Source: Isoperla grammatica
Lineage: Eukaryota; Arthropoda; Insecta; Plecoptera; Perlodidae
Direction of reading: 5' to 3'
Length of the DNA stretch: 64,000 bases
NCBI GenBank assembly: GCA_945910005.1
Contig: OX246743.1
Coordinates: forward strand, 5,714,018-5,778,017
Each line of letters opens with the position of its first letter. Within the stretch, counting starts at the first letter, position 1. Below, one piece after another: positions 22,101 through 35,100 of this stretch. The position numbers and the translations under genes were made by a program. Under the pieces are notes generated by a model that worked only from the letters and a program-made list of their open reading frames with translations, was not told the DNA's origin and searched no databases.

Positions 22101-22492
22101 AAGCCGTTCTCCTACGACACTATCAACAAGGTAGAGTATTATTTATTTTTTTAAGTTTTTTATTATTATTACATTTATAAAGAAAGCCATTTTATATTGA
22201 CAAAAGAATGGCTGAAGAAGCCATCTTAGCATTTAAATACAAAGGAAAAAAAAGAATATTTTTGTTTGGAAAGCACATTTTTAGTGATAGTCATTTTTTT
22301 CATCTTAGCAAATTAAGGCAATTTAAAAAATTTAGCAAATTTAGGCCACCGTCCTGTATTGCAACCGATAGGCTGTATACTCGGTTGTATATTACAGTAT
22401 TTGACTACTATGTAATCTTAATGTTTCAGTTCCTGTTGCTTGAGAACCTAGAAGTTTCTTTGAAAGACGCCTTCAACGTCCGATGGGTTTAA
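19137..22492 (+). CDS. GH31 alpha-glucosidase, type II membrane protein with a trefoil domain
   Basis: Two coding exons, 19137-22130 and 22430-22492, joined in phase 0 (AACAAG|GTAGAG ... TTTCAG|TTC), give 1018 residues. The start is the ATG at 19137; an upstream TTG-initiated reading is rejected because the presumed acceptor lies there. Features: cytosolic basic N terminus; one hydrophobic segment about 70-97 with no cleavable signal (signal anchor); P-type trefoil with its cysteines about 161-213; GH31 barrel with nucleophile D602 in WIDMNEPSNF and acid/base D700 in HWTGD; distal beta domains. It hydrolyses terminal alpha-1,4-linked glucose from maltose/glycogen-type substrates. The layout matches sucrase-isomaltase, maltase-glucoamylase and lysosomal acid alpha-glucosidase relatives, but with a single catalytic unit and a membrane anchor, so the active site is lumenal or extracellular. 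Only one intron interrupts the coding sequence. I do not assign an orthologue (GAA or MGAM-like). Confidence 0.93.
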
Positions 22493-23774
22493 GAAGCCGT
22501 CCTCGCTAAATCTCTGGCCGTCCACTGAATTCGGCCGTCCTATCTATAAATCTCTTTTAATTATTCTAATGATGCTCACTCATATAACGCTTTATCGGAG
22601 TCTGTGGAAAAATTCCTTGATATCTCAGTTCCCAAATATGCTAGAGGCATCAACGAATGAGGACGTTTCATCAAACATCTTTCGATGATTGTCTTCCGTA
22701 CCGTAGATGGCTTGTGGGATGCAACCCTGCAATTTAGTTCATTTGTGTGTAGTTAGGATAAATCTAATGAAGAACATTGGGCACATTTTTGACTAGTGTA
22801 ATACAGAAGGTTTACAGTGTTGAAAGTAAAGAAAATATCAAACAGTGAAAGCTGGAGCTCAAAGTAAGTTACGTTAGGTTGTTTTGATCTCAGAAAAGGG
22901 TACAGAATAATAGAGTGATTGCCTCATACATAATTGTTGCTAAACCAAAACGATTTTGTCTTACTCGATACGTGTTATAAAATATAAATTGTTATTGCGT
23001 GGTTACTGGTTAACAATATGAGTTGATTAGCTTGCCTGTGACTATAACATATAAGTAACTTCAATCAATCTTCTGTACTTCCAACATGACTTAAGCATCT
23101 CTGCTATACAATTACTAAGTGTTTCAAAGCTGTTAAAAACTTAAAATGTATCTTCATGTTTGATGGGTGGTGAAAATGTACTGGTTCCAAGATATTGCAA
23201 AATCAGATTCTAGGATTATGTGTGTAATTAATTATATATTGTATATTGTACTGAAAGCTTAAAAAGTAACAGAATTATACATCTGCTGTTACATGTTAAC
23301 AATTTTAAATAGTACGGTAACTACACTATAGTCGTACATGAAATATTAACTATGGTAATATGTAGTAAATAAACTGATATTAACATATAATATAGGCCTA
23401 TATATACACAAATTTGAAATTACATGTATAAATGAATGTAAGGCATACTTAATGATTATGAATGAACACACTAAAGTTACTGACATTTCAACTTAAAATA
23501 TGTTATCCAGAATGGTCAGGATCTTGAGGGAAATATTTTATGTTCCATATATTCAATGTGCCAAAGAATTAAAGTTCTATGTAATGTAGCCCAGTCTATA
23601 ATTTTCCCCTTTGTGCCATTCCCGGCCACTATCCGCTGTACATTCTATTTGTGCACTGTATAGTTGATGAGTGACAACGCAAGTCCCGATACAATTCTCT
23701 GACAAGATGTTGCTCGGAGCATATTTTTTTTCCAAAGAAGATGCTAGTGGAATACGTAAATATAATGTAAACTT
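22493..23774. other. 3' flank of the GH31 gene
   Basis: AT-rich. AATAAA near 23368 is a possible but distant polyadenylation signal. Around 22180-22230 (in the last intron) a short block resembles the inverse of 56171-56235, so it is a dispersed repeat. No other gene. Confidence 0.4.
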
Positions 23775-23960
23775 GCCAGCGCAGTTGGCCACCGTCAATT
23801 AGGCGTTGGTCTAGTAAACTCTGCGTTCCAGGTTCAAATCCTGGTTGGGCATGGATGTCATGCGGCGTTTTTTATCTTTCTAATCACCCATTCATCGTCT
23901 CGATTAGCATCATTGCACAAATATGGGATGTTAAACCCCAAATACCATTGTCATCATAAC
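23775..23960 (+). mobile_element. tRNA-derived SINE
   Basis: The head looks like a degenerate tRNA: GCGCAGTTGG (box-A-like), then the box B GGTTCAAATCC near 23831. It is followed by a non-tRNA body ending GGGATGTTAAACCCC and a CAT-rich tail. That is the composition of tRNA-derived SINEs, not of a functional tRNA: the cloverleaf stems do not pair well and no CCA-proximal discriminator is clear. Confidence 0.7.
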
Positions 23961-24013
23961 ACTTAAAAATAAATGTGTTCATACTGTGGCACATAAGCCA
24001 TATGACGAATCTA

Positions 24014-24540
24014 TAGAGCCCCGTGAAATTCGCACTAACTATAAAAGCGAAAAGTGAAAAATTTAATTTTGTTACGAAAGTTCTCGAACTTTGTAGGGTT
24101 ATGTCCCTAATTTAAACTTTTTTTCTTGCAAATTCAAGCGAAAAATCCCATTTCATACGATAAGCGCCAAATATACGAATTCACGCTAATTACGGCGAAT
24201 TTCCTCGAGTTTAAGCAACAATCATAAAAAATGCAAAAATAATACATTTTTGTCGATTGAACATTCCATTCCACTATTTCAATTTGGTTTTAGCTTTTTA
24301 TTGTGCACATAGTGTCAATGAACAGTCACAATCAATAACGGATTAATATTTTGATCACAATTTTTGATCCACGACTAATATTTTGTTGCTAAAACCCCGA
24401 TTTCAGATAAAAACATTTTAAAACTTATTTACGACTACTTCTATTACTAAAATTTTGCCTATTTAAAAGTAACTAATGCTAAATTTTTGAGAACGAATGC
24501 TAGCACTAAACAAAATTAATACTAATTTCATGGGCCTCTA
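24014..24540. mobile_element. Candidate MITE with TAGAGSCCC termini
   Basis: Left end TAGAGCCCCGTGAAATT and right end, inverted, TAGAGGCCCATGAAATT. About 527 bp, AT-rich inside with many GCGAAAA/TTTTCGC words. No clear target duplication; hAT-type termini are plausible. Confidence 0.6.
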
Positions 24541-24613
24541 CCAGTAGCGTGACAGAAAATAATTTAATATCAACAATCGACAAAAACCAATTAAAGTATC
24601 GGCACCCATTAAA

Positions 24614-24847
24614 AATTGTGCATACACAATTCCATTTGGATACTTTCCCACCTGACTACGTACATCAGTGCATTCTGCTCCTCTTTATTCTTCTTGTTCA
24701 TGTATGTTTGGTATATAGGATGCCAGGACAATTGTGCATACACAATTCCATTTGGATACTTTCCCACCTGACTACGTACATCAGTGCATTCTGCTCGTCT
24801 TTATTCTTCTCGTTCATGTATGTTTGGTACATATGATGCCAGGACAA
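24614..24847. repeat. 117-bp tandem duplication (two copies)
   Basis: ATTGTGCATACACAATTCC starts at 24614 and again at 24731. The two units are almost identical through TGATGCCAGGACAA. Each unit begins with the palindrome ATTGTGCATACACAAT. Non-coding although the frame stays open through both. Confidence 0.85.
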
Positions 24848-26848
24848 GATTATGACAGGTATTACAAGTGTGAATAGGATGTTAATTAATATATCAATTT
24901 CGTTTAAATAAACATTTTAATTCATTTAAAAAACAAAACAATCTAATTCCATTTCAATGTTATGTATCTGGCTGGTGTCTGCAATAAATTCAGAAACATG
25001 AATATCCATATATTATATAGCAGTGACACTCAATTAAATGTTTCTCAATTGTACATTTCTATCAGTTATACACGCTATGAATTGAGCTCTTGCTCATCAA
25101 GCCCATCTCGTTTATATGGTACATATACGGTATGTACATATTTTTATAGTAATACATATAATTAAAAGCAGGTCCCTAGGAAACTTTAGAGGGTAGATTA
25201 TTATATATTTACATTAGTAATACTATGCACAGTAAAGGAAAATAAGGAACAAATTCATTATTCTCACCAAAGATAAAAATCAATTAGTGGGGAAACACAT
25301 TCCACAAGTAGTACATATACTGATGTGACAGGATCTGCCGCGTAACATGAGGGTGTGCAATGTGCATGCATAGAATAGATACACTTGGCACTAGAAGCAG
25401 GGATGTGCATTGACGTATTGTAAACAATCCATTATCAGAAAGAAAAATAATAAATATAATTTTAATATTATAAGTACCGACCAAAATACTCTGTAGATAC
25501 AGCGATAGTGCAGATTCCTGTCCCATACAAAATCCATATTTCAGTTGGGGTCACCAATGGATGTTTTGATTTTTGGAAAGTAATCCAATATTGATTGTTG
25601 TGTGAATCCGTAGCTAGATTTATTTATTAATTAAATAAAGTTGTCGATGGCCGATTGATAGATTCTTTTGTCCGCAAGCCAAGATAGCGGTTGTCTTTAG
25701 CGTTACATAGCGAGAGAAAAGACACAGCCGAGAGTTCTGCAAGAAGGAGATTGTAGCCCCTCTGATTTTAACAAAATAAACATTGTTATATGCTTCCAAA
25801 TAACATTTAAAACCAGTATAAAAGCCCATAACAAACAGAGAGACTGTTGTAATGTTCTAAAAAGATTCAGTATTTCCCATTTAAATAAATAATTATAATA
25901 AACCAGCCATCAAATTCCCACTTGAAAGTTGAAACTTCTACCTGTCGATAAAAAATAAAAATGTTAATCGAAGATTTGTATGCAATAGCTGATCAACAAA
26001 AAAAACATCTACTTTAGGTTGCCAGTAGGTACCGAAGAGAGCTTTTGAGAGCAAAAATTACTGGCTAATACACGTCAATTCACTGATCCATACAAGAGCT
26101 CGTTATTACAATTTCCACCCCAATGGTTCTGGTTCTGGGGCAGTGAAAAGCTTTGCCAAGAAACTGACCAGAAAGGAGGTGTCAGCATTCTAGCAATACT
26201 GTCAATGCACTTCGAACACATACAAGCAAAACTATGAAATGAAATGTTACCACACATCACTGTAACAGGCAAATGGCTGTAAGGGGTATTGCCTCTTTGA
26301 GGTTAAGTCTTTTAAAACATGTCTTTCTCTCAATTCAGTTTTACAAAAATTCTATAGTACATAATTATTTACATTAAAAACACTATTTAATTTTGTGGCT
26401 TAAACTAATTTAGTAATTTATAGTTGATTATACATTATGTCTATGAGCTAGAAAGTGACATGAATGATTGAAAGTACATAACTTAAAATTGAAACCCATA
26501 AAGGAAGAGTTTAAATGATTATCAAACTTTCTTTAGGAGTCAACATTCTAACATTATTGAAACAACCTGCTTTGCAATAGAAGTACCACAGCAAGTTAAG
26601 AACAAACACTATTCATTTGATATAAAATTTAAAATCATTTAAAAGCACTTGCTTTAATTTTGTTAAATCAAGTACTATCATGTCTCATCATATTATATAT
26701 ATTATGTAGTTTTTTCTTAATATTTAGAATGTAATGTAACATAAAATGGGCTACACACACAACAATATTCGTGTATTTCTTGGTGAAACTATCACCTTAC
26801 AACCTAATAATGGCCACACTACCTAGTACCTACCACGAGTGAGTGGTA
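24848..26848. other. Gene-free spacer
   Basis: AT-rich sequence with no recognisable domain, tRNA or TE terminus. Small open frames of 60-80 codons show no family resemblance. Confidence 0.5.
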
Positions 26849-27716
26849 CAGTAGTCCCTCGTTAATTTGAAATTCAGGAGACCTCAAAATACCGACTTCG
26901 AAATATAAAAATTCGAAATACAGAATTCCAAAAAAAGAAAACTACTTACTCACTACTGATGCATTATTATTATTAATGAATAAATACAGTCAAATGAAAT
27001 TACAACGAACTCGAAGAGACCTTACGTTTTTTCGTTATATTGATTATATTTAGTCAATTATAACGCATGGTTCCCGTGTGGCCCGCAACCTGCATTACAC
27101 ATCTGTGTTGCGGGCAGTAGACCTGCTGGGCGGGTAGCGCATGGCCCCTGAAAGTGAGAACAGATGCGGCCGGCCGAGCGAGAGAGAACAAACAATGGAG
27201 TGGTATCGTGTCTGAGCGAGACATGATGAAGCATTTCTACAGCTATCGGCCGCCGTGAGAGAGAGAGAAAGCGCTAGTCGCAGGACGCGTGAGTGAAGCG
27301 AGACCGCGATAGCCGCAGGCGAGTGCAACATGCAAGCGCGCCGCCTGTTGACAGTTCAGTTTGTCCCTCGCTCCGTAACCTCAATCGTGATTAGCCAACT
27401 TGGGGGGGAGGGGGGGCTTGTCTTGCGGCGAACAATAAACTTGACCGACTCTCGTGGATACCTGCTTGCAGACCAGCCGCAATACACGGGAAAACACCAA
27501 TCTACGCGACTGGAACAGCTCGACTAAAGGCTGTTTCGAAATGAACTTCAAATGAATGCATTTCAGTACCCTTGTGCTGAAATTCATTTCGAATTACGAA
27601 ATAGCCGAACTTCGAAGTAACAGATGAAAATAACATGTATTTTTCTGGAACATAAATACCTCTTCAACCTACGTGGAATTTCGAAGTAAGCAAGTTCGAT
27701 TTAACGAGGGACTACA
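26849..27716. mobile_element. Pogo/Tigger-like MITE 1
   Basis: Left end CAGTAGTCCCTCGTTAAT after TA; right end, inverted, GTAGTCCCTCGTTAAAT. CAGTAGTCCCTCG-type ends are characteristic of Tigger/pogo-group Tc1/mariner elements. Repeated AATTCGAAAT words lie near both ends. A GC-rich, GAGA-containing core is at about 27090-27330. No transposase. Confidence 0.75.
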
Positions 27717-29439
27717 CAATTGAAGTTAATTACATATTATTGCATGTAGTTCTTCCATAAAACAAAATGCAATAAAACCTCAACTACCCCAACTTAATTT
27801 CAAAATTTTGAATTAAAAAACATTAGCACTAATGGCAAAATGAATGAGAATTTGTAACTCAAGTTAAGATTTTTAGGTCACTTGCAATTTGAATTAATGA
27901 AAGACTTCTGTAATTGACCACTTTAAGCCACATCCTTAATTAAATGTCTTACATATTTTAGAATATGAAACACACTACACATGATGATATTAATATAGTA
28001 GACAAGTTCTTTAATTTCAATGTCGGTCACTTTCTAGCTCGTGAGTTATTCAACTAATTGACATACTTGTTAATATCACTTACTTTGCTATTTAGTATTG
28101 TAGCACTGTTCACTTAATGATAAAATCAATGATTAATTATTCTTCAGTAACTCCAGATGACAGTAAGAAAATAACAGTCAAAGACACTTTCAACTTAAGC
28201 TAATATTGTTAATCAAATGTCACTTTAATTGCTTTTTCGATAAGATAATAAAATAATAGGACAGGTTGAGGAACGTAGACTACTTCTGGGTGTAGGCCTA
28301 CGTGAATACGAGAACTATTTTCAATGTTTGCATATTTTAGCCGGACATGCACTGGGCTGCACTTCATACAACCATCTTCATACAGCTTAAAGAAAATTGT
28401 TTTAGTTTTATATATTTTTTTATATTACAATTTTGCAAACCAGTATTGTTTAGCACTCTTGTAGTTGTAAGTGCTCCAATAAACTTGACTTCCTACGGGT
28501 TATCACTTCACTACGTTCTAAACAAAAATAACAATCGAAGACGCGGTCTAAATAATAAAAAGGATTAATGCATTCAAACTTGAAATGCTTATGTAGACCA
28601 ATTTAAAAATGCCCTCTTGCAAAACAGACACTTTCAACTAACCACTTTCTAAATTATTAAGCGTTGTAAACAATTGAATGTTGTACTAAACATTAGGTAC
28701 CAAAAAACTATAGGTAAGCAACACTGTTTCTGAAATGGTTGAGTAAACTTTCAGTAATCGACTAATGCCACACAATCAGGGGAGAGTTACGAACATAACA
28801 TGCAATATAATTACAAAAGTAATTCAATCTTTATCTGGACACCATATTATACCAACGTGCACTGAAATGTCATAACCACAGTACAACTCCTCCTAGCTCT
28901 TCCATGTGCAAATATGGCAGCATGTGCATGACTAACCACATAAAGGTCATTTCAATTTCAGCACAGAACTGATCAAGAAGAAGTAGAACAAGTACAATCA
29001 TCACCACAATAACATTATATTTTCAGTCTTATTTATTATCATGAAGATTGACTACTACCCTAAGGTGATCGCAACATTTAATTTGATTCTGGTTCTCCTA
29101 GATCTGTCACATTTGCGCTACAAATACTGCAATTGCCTCTAATGTACTAAGAGTGACTCGGTGCAGATTAGAGACAACATCGTGATCATCGCATCCATTG
29201 ATTTGCATCAATTGTTAGTTGCATATCCACTGCAAAGATCTCAAGTTCATGCCACGAGACTATCCGTGGCAATGGACGGCAATAACCGGAGATAAAGCAC
29301 GTTACACGCCGTCTATGCTTTCTCCAGAGTTCCAACCTCGAACCATATTTTTTATTTTTTAACAGTTCGGAATCAGTCAATTAATCCAGCACAGCAATTA
29401 CGCAGATTAAACACTAGTCCTCATTTATCGCATGCCCTC
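27717..29439. other. Gene-free spacer
   Basis: AT-rich, nothing assignable. G homopolymer at about 29460 just beyond it. Confidence 0.5.
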
Positions 29440-30826
29440 GTAATGGGCGCCGGGAGGAGGGGGGGGGGGGGGCAAAGGGGGGCACTTGCCTCCCTTGGAT
29501 TTTAGGAATTTAAAATATTAACTGGCTATATGATGCGTGCCATTTCATATAAAGTATGTCAATAAAAAATAAAATGAAATAAATATTTTATTTCTAGTCC
29601 ATCTTCACAAAACTGTTCATTTGAACGCGATCCGATAACACTATTGTTATTTGTAGTGTAAATTAGGGATGACATGGGGTAATAAAATTCGGAACCGGTT
29701 CCAGCTCTCATATAACCCGGGTACCCGGATCCTGAAAACGTATTTTTCGATGTGTAGGCTTGATTTGAAGGTCGTCGCTAGGCCTTGTGAAGTGCGCGGG
29801 GTGCAAAGACGAGGGACGAATGATATGCACTTCGCCCACTCGAATAGCCCCTTGGCGGTAATCGCGTCGAGTAAAAAACAACATTTCGCAATACAACTGA
29901 AGCACATACATAAAACATGATATTTCTAGTAAAAAAACCAGAAGCCAGAATGTTCACCAGAATATTAAACAAAGAACGAACAGTAACGAATGCAAGTCGG
30001 TTCACGTCTGTTCTGTTCCCCGTCGAGGCACATGTTGTGGTAGGGTGGGGGAAGGGTTGGCGCGCGCCGTACCTGCTGGCTCCATCAAAATCAACCGCAG
30101 CAATACTGGCGCATAAATTTAGCCTAGAAATGGACTAAATAATTACCCGGACCTGAAAAACGGCTCCGGGTAATATCTGGAGCCGGGTACCCGGTAGATA
30201 TAAAGCAAAGCACCACTGACTGACTGTTAAGACCGAGGGCATTATAAGCACGCCACCCCTGACCCCAGCACCACTCGTCACCTGCTCACTGACTAGTTTC
30301 CTATTATTTCTCTTATGTTTTTTCTATACTTATATTGCATAATAATATGCATTTTACTTTTAGTGCCTGTAATCAATCACAGCCAGACGGGACAGTTACC
30401 ATTCATATCTCAAATTACATTGTTCATACGTGTTTATGGTTGCTATTCCTTGTGTTTTGCTAAACTTATATATTGCAATTAAATAGGCATTTTATATTTG
30501 TGACTAGTCACAAGATATTGGTCCTATGTTTTGGAGATTTCTGTCATATACCGTAGTATGTTTTTAATAATTTATTTATATGAGTATATTTTATTACCTG
30601 TAAGTAAACCAAAATGGAACCCTTTTTTGACAAAGTACGTAGTTACATTAATTTCATTCAGAACCTACTTTAAAAACAAAAAATCAGATAAAAAGTGTCG
30701 AAAATCCCCAAAAACACCCTGTGGGGCAAATTGGGGGGCTGCTGCCCCCAGACCCCCTTCCACCCAAATGGTAAGTGTTATTTCACTTTGCCCCCGCCCC
30801 CGAAAAATATCCTGGTGACGCCCATG
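29440..30826. mobile_element. Candidate G-rich-ended element enclosing an hAT relic
   Basis: The left end ATGGGCGCC...AGGAGGGGG...GGCAAAG and the inverted right end ATGGGCGTCACCAGGA...GGGGGCAAAG suggest degenerate TIRs of one ~1.4-kb element. The outer borders are approximate and a target duplication is not evident. It contains the hAT relic at 29664-30198. Confidence 0.5.
29664..30198. mobile_element. 3'-truncated hAT relic
   Basis: Starts TAGGGATGACATGGGG, a typical hAT end. Internal sequence around 29920-30190 (AACAGTAACGAATGCAAGT, ACGGCTCCGGGTAAT) recurs at 35935-36165 in the relic whose right end is GATGTCATCCCTA. Here the right terminus is missing beyond GGGTACCCGG. Confidence 0.8.
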
Positions 30827-32144
30827 GCACTCATTGTTCTGGTTTTAGCATTTGTTGCTTTCTGAGGTTCAAATCCCAGTCACGGCAAACTTTTACGACC
30901 ATTTCTATCACAAAAAAATTTGCCCATTCCTAAAGCTTCAATGCCGTTGTTATTATACTGTCAACTTATTAGAGAGCGAACGACTACACTTGTGGTCCTT
31001 CAGTAAATATCGCCAACATTGTAGTCTCCCGTTCTGGTCTCCCGACTCATCATCCGCACAGCAAGCAAGTAACAGTTTAGTAAAAGTTTGTCCTGTGGCC
31101 TTAATAGCTACAATGGCAAGAGCAGATTTGGAGGTTATGGTCTCTAGGTTCGTGTTCCTGTCATGACAAACATGTATGACATGACAACAGCCAACTACCA
31201 ACCAAGTTATTAATACGTCAATATTTGCATCTCTTTAATAAATAGTATTTATATTATATTTGTAGTAAGATGATTTTTGAATACATTTTCTTTAACTTTT
31301 AGCCAAATGTAATGTACAAATTTTAAGTACACATTAATTTTTGAGTAAAGCATACTCAACTTGCATTACAGATTTCTTTAGCCTCTAGGAATTTATTGGT
31401 TGACTCACGTAGAGGATTATGTTTCAGTTCTTGCCTCAAGGCTAGATAATAGTAAGCATTGACAATATTATATTATACGAGCATTATTTGGATGACTTTG
31501 TTTAAAATTTCAAGCAGCCAATACCAACAGCAAAATTAAAATATATACCGAACGATCCTACAAAATGTAACATTGTAATGCTATCGTCGTCATATAAAAA
31601 TCTTCTTGACAAGGTTTCGATTACCTCTGCGTTGCGCATCTAAATAATACTGGGCCAACAATCCAAACATCACTGCCAAAAGCATAATATATAAACTCTA
31701 TCTTCATTTCGTTTACCTTACGTAGCGTTACGCATAGCCTACATTTAATAGCAGCCCTCCCGCCACTGTTCCAAACATCACTGGTAGTATATAATTTCCC
31801 AAAATAAGACAACATAGATTATACTTCAAATAACGAAGCATTAGGTACTCACGATTGGAATCCGACAACAAATAGACAAAACCTTTGTCCCTAATAGAAT
31901 GACATAGCGGTAATCCATTCAAGCATAGACATATATTGTTACTAAGATACGCAACTACAACGGAGTTTCGAAAACGATTACTAGTTGCTCGACAATCGCC
32001 ACATTATACCATAGCCCGTTTGTTTTACATGTTCACATGTGTGAGTTATACCTTGCCTGGCATTTAAATTGATATTGATGGCTAAAAAAACAAGGTACGC
32101 CTAGATAGTTTCGCATCTTGGTAACAACATAATTATGTCTACGT
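30827..32144. other. 3' flank of CDKAL1, otherwise gene-free
   Basis: A box-B-like GGTTCAAATCCCAGTC at about 30868 follows the G-rich element and may be a SINE remnant. I see no other feature. The CDKAL1 transcript would end in this direction, but no single polyadenylation site stands out. Confidence 0.4.
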
Positions 32145-35100
32145 TCAGATCATGAGCCAGAAGAGTCTGGCCACGATCGCGAGGGCAAGAACGCCTATCG
32201 TGTACGGCAGGACGGGCGTGCTCAACTCTGCCGTCGCGAGCGTTCTCTCGAGCGAGGGCGTGGGGGCGTGACGAGTGGCCGGTACGCCCACAGGTTCGCC
32301 CACAGGTTCGCCCACCATGCTGTGTCGACTGGCAGACACGATCTGGACGAGCACCGTCTTGCCGAGCAGGGACGCATTCTTGGGCACCAACACCTGAAGC
32401 AGACGGGAGCTATGTGGTCAGTATATTAAGTATTAACACATAACACATTCAGTAACAACACGGTCTTGCCGAGCAGGGACGCATTCTTGGGCACCAACAC
32501 CTGGAAGCGGAAAGTGTGGCTCGCTCGGCATGAGAATTCGGAGAACGGGCCACAGTGTGTGTCGTGCAGCAGAGAATTACCAAATGAGCGGGTGCCAATT
32601 GGTGTACTGCTAGAACATGTTAAAAATGATTTGCTTGTGACAACGAGATCGCCGGGACTTTTTTGAAATTCACTTTCTATGTCTTTTTACAATTTTCAAT
32701 AAAAACCATACAGTAGGCATACTTGCAATTTTCATGATTTACACTTTTCTTTTTGCTATTTTTTTTTTATTTTCAACTTTCATTTTAGGTAGGCCTAGTG
32801 CTACTGTAGCAGTTTCTTCATTTTTAGCACCACTTCTATATTCGGCATCACTAAGATAATATTAGGGTTGTACTTCAATGGGTTAACAGTAATGAGTAGC
32901 CCACAATATTAAAACCCACGAAAAATTAACATTCTTTTATTGATATGTTGAGAATGCTTCAAGACCATGCGTACGTGTCACACAGAGCGTTCTCTCCATA
33001 TTCCTACCTGTTCGTAGAACTTGTTGTGGCCGACGTAGTACAGGTTGTCGTGGGAGGTTTCGGTGACCAGCACCTTCTGCGTCTGCCCCACCTTGTGATC
33101 GTACGGTTGGTACGACTGGAACAGTTCGCCCAGCTTTTTTGTCCGGCTCTTGACCACCTGTGTGGGCACCCTGGCCATGCGTGCGGCCGGCGTGCCTGGT
33201 CTCGGGTAGAACTGGTTTATGAACAGGCTCGGGAACTTGTACTTGGTGCACAGTGCGACCGTTTCCTCAAAGTCTGCGTCCGTCTCGGTCGGGAAGCCGC
33301 AGATTATGTCCGTCGCTATGGTCACGCCGGGGATCCTGCACAAGAACAGAATTTATTTACTCTGGGCGACATTTTTTTTTGGAATCCAGAAAATTAAAAA
33401 AAAAAATTTAAATTTTTTTTTAGATTTGTTTTTATATTTTAAGTATACTGGCATTCACAGTTCCCACATGATATCACAGTGGCCATGATTGCAACACAAT
33501 TGATGAGGACCTATCCTAGATCATTGGCAAATACTATTTTCACATTTAATAAATAAGCCCTAATTTAGAATTTAAAAAGTAAACATAAATAATACAAAAA
33601 TTAAAAATTACCTCACACCAATTGTATTTAAAAACAGGCTTTCCAGAAACTATGGTGTAACTATTAAACGATTTTTCTACAAAACTATACACATTCAATC
33701 CACATCGAGACTTGTAGATGGTCCAAATTTCAACTTGATCGGACTTTCCGTACAACTGCTATCGCGAGACATAAAAATAAAAAAAAATACAAAACAGAAC
33801 GAGTGCCATAAGAGTAGAATGGAGACGCTCGCTACACGTGCTTAATTATGCTAGGACTACTCAACCATTTCCAACTGGCTAATAGGTGGGGCTATGAAAT
33901 GTCTTTTTCTATGTATCTATTTTTGTCCCCACAGTCACCAACCAGGTAAGCTGTTGGGTTCTTTACGAACTTCGCACCCACCAACCATACCGAATAATAT
34001 TGCTGGCTATTTTCCGATTGCAATATCGAACATAAAGTAATAATAAACTACATTTTACAGCATTAGGGTAAACTTGGTCTGTCTAGTCTATTCTAAAATA
34101 TGTGTTGCCATAAATTATAACATAGTATTGTAGCCATAAAATTTCACATGGCATGGGCCTATATTTAAAAGTTTAAACATTTCTTTAAAATGCCTACTCA
34201 TGGTACTCAGGTAAGTAGGTAGGCCTAGATAGATAAACAAATGTCACACATATGCACAATACCTACATTACCAAAAGTTCAAAATACAGAAATAGTAAAA
34301 ATACCCAATAAGCCAAACATTTTTGTTAATTTGATTGTGGCAATTTAAAAACAACCAAGAACTATGAAAAACCCCACCCAGCCATGTAAAAAGAAAACAG
34401 ATTTCAGGGCTCAAAATTACGGTTCACCAATTCGCCATTGGCAAGTTAAAATAAATGAATTGCAACTTTCTTTTATGCCATTAAATAAAAAAATAAAAAC
34501 AATAATAACATTTTTTTATGTACATGCCATAGGCCCTACAGTCATACACTTAATAGTGAATGTCATGTTTGTAAACAAAATTTGTTACGCTCATAAATAG
34601 TGCATAAATTCTCGTGAAAATGGCTGGCAATCGTAAACCCTAGGACCCCCCCAACCCCCCCGTCTTCTCTATGGCGAGATGGTTTTTTATTTGGCTAGTA
34701 GGGTTGGGAGTTGACATCGATTATTTAATTCGACATCGATGTCGAAACCAAAATTGACATTCGATTCGACATAGATTTGCAATCTCAAATCGTAATAATC
34801 GTTCGACATCGAAACTTCCGTGCGGTATTTAATTTTCAAATATCCCGCGTCAGAGCGCGGAAGTTGGTCAAACTGGCAACCTTGTACACAAAGCACAGGT
34901 TGATTCCAGCGAGTGGGCGCATGTGTAGGCCCCAGGCAGTGAACATGTTTCACCCTGTGGGCCTGTCCATCCAGTTCCAGCCTGCAATGCGGTCTTGAAC
35001 GTTATGTTCCGTGCTGACTCAAGAAACAAATCAATCGTATAATATATTCGTCTCTCCGCGGTTTGAGATGTCATCTTTGCCAGTAAGGCCTGTTTTAGTG

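Noticed and set aside
23785..23860. Possible functional tRNA gene
   Set aside because: Box B is good but acceptor and anticodon stems do not pair convincingly and a SINE-like body follows; called a SINE instead.
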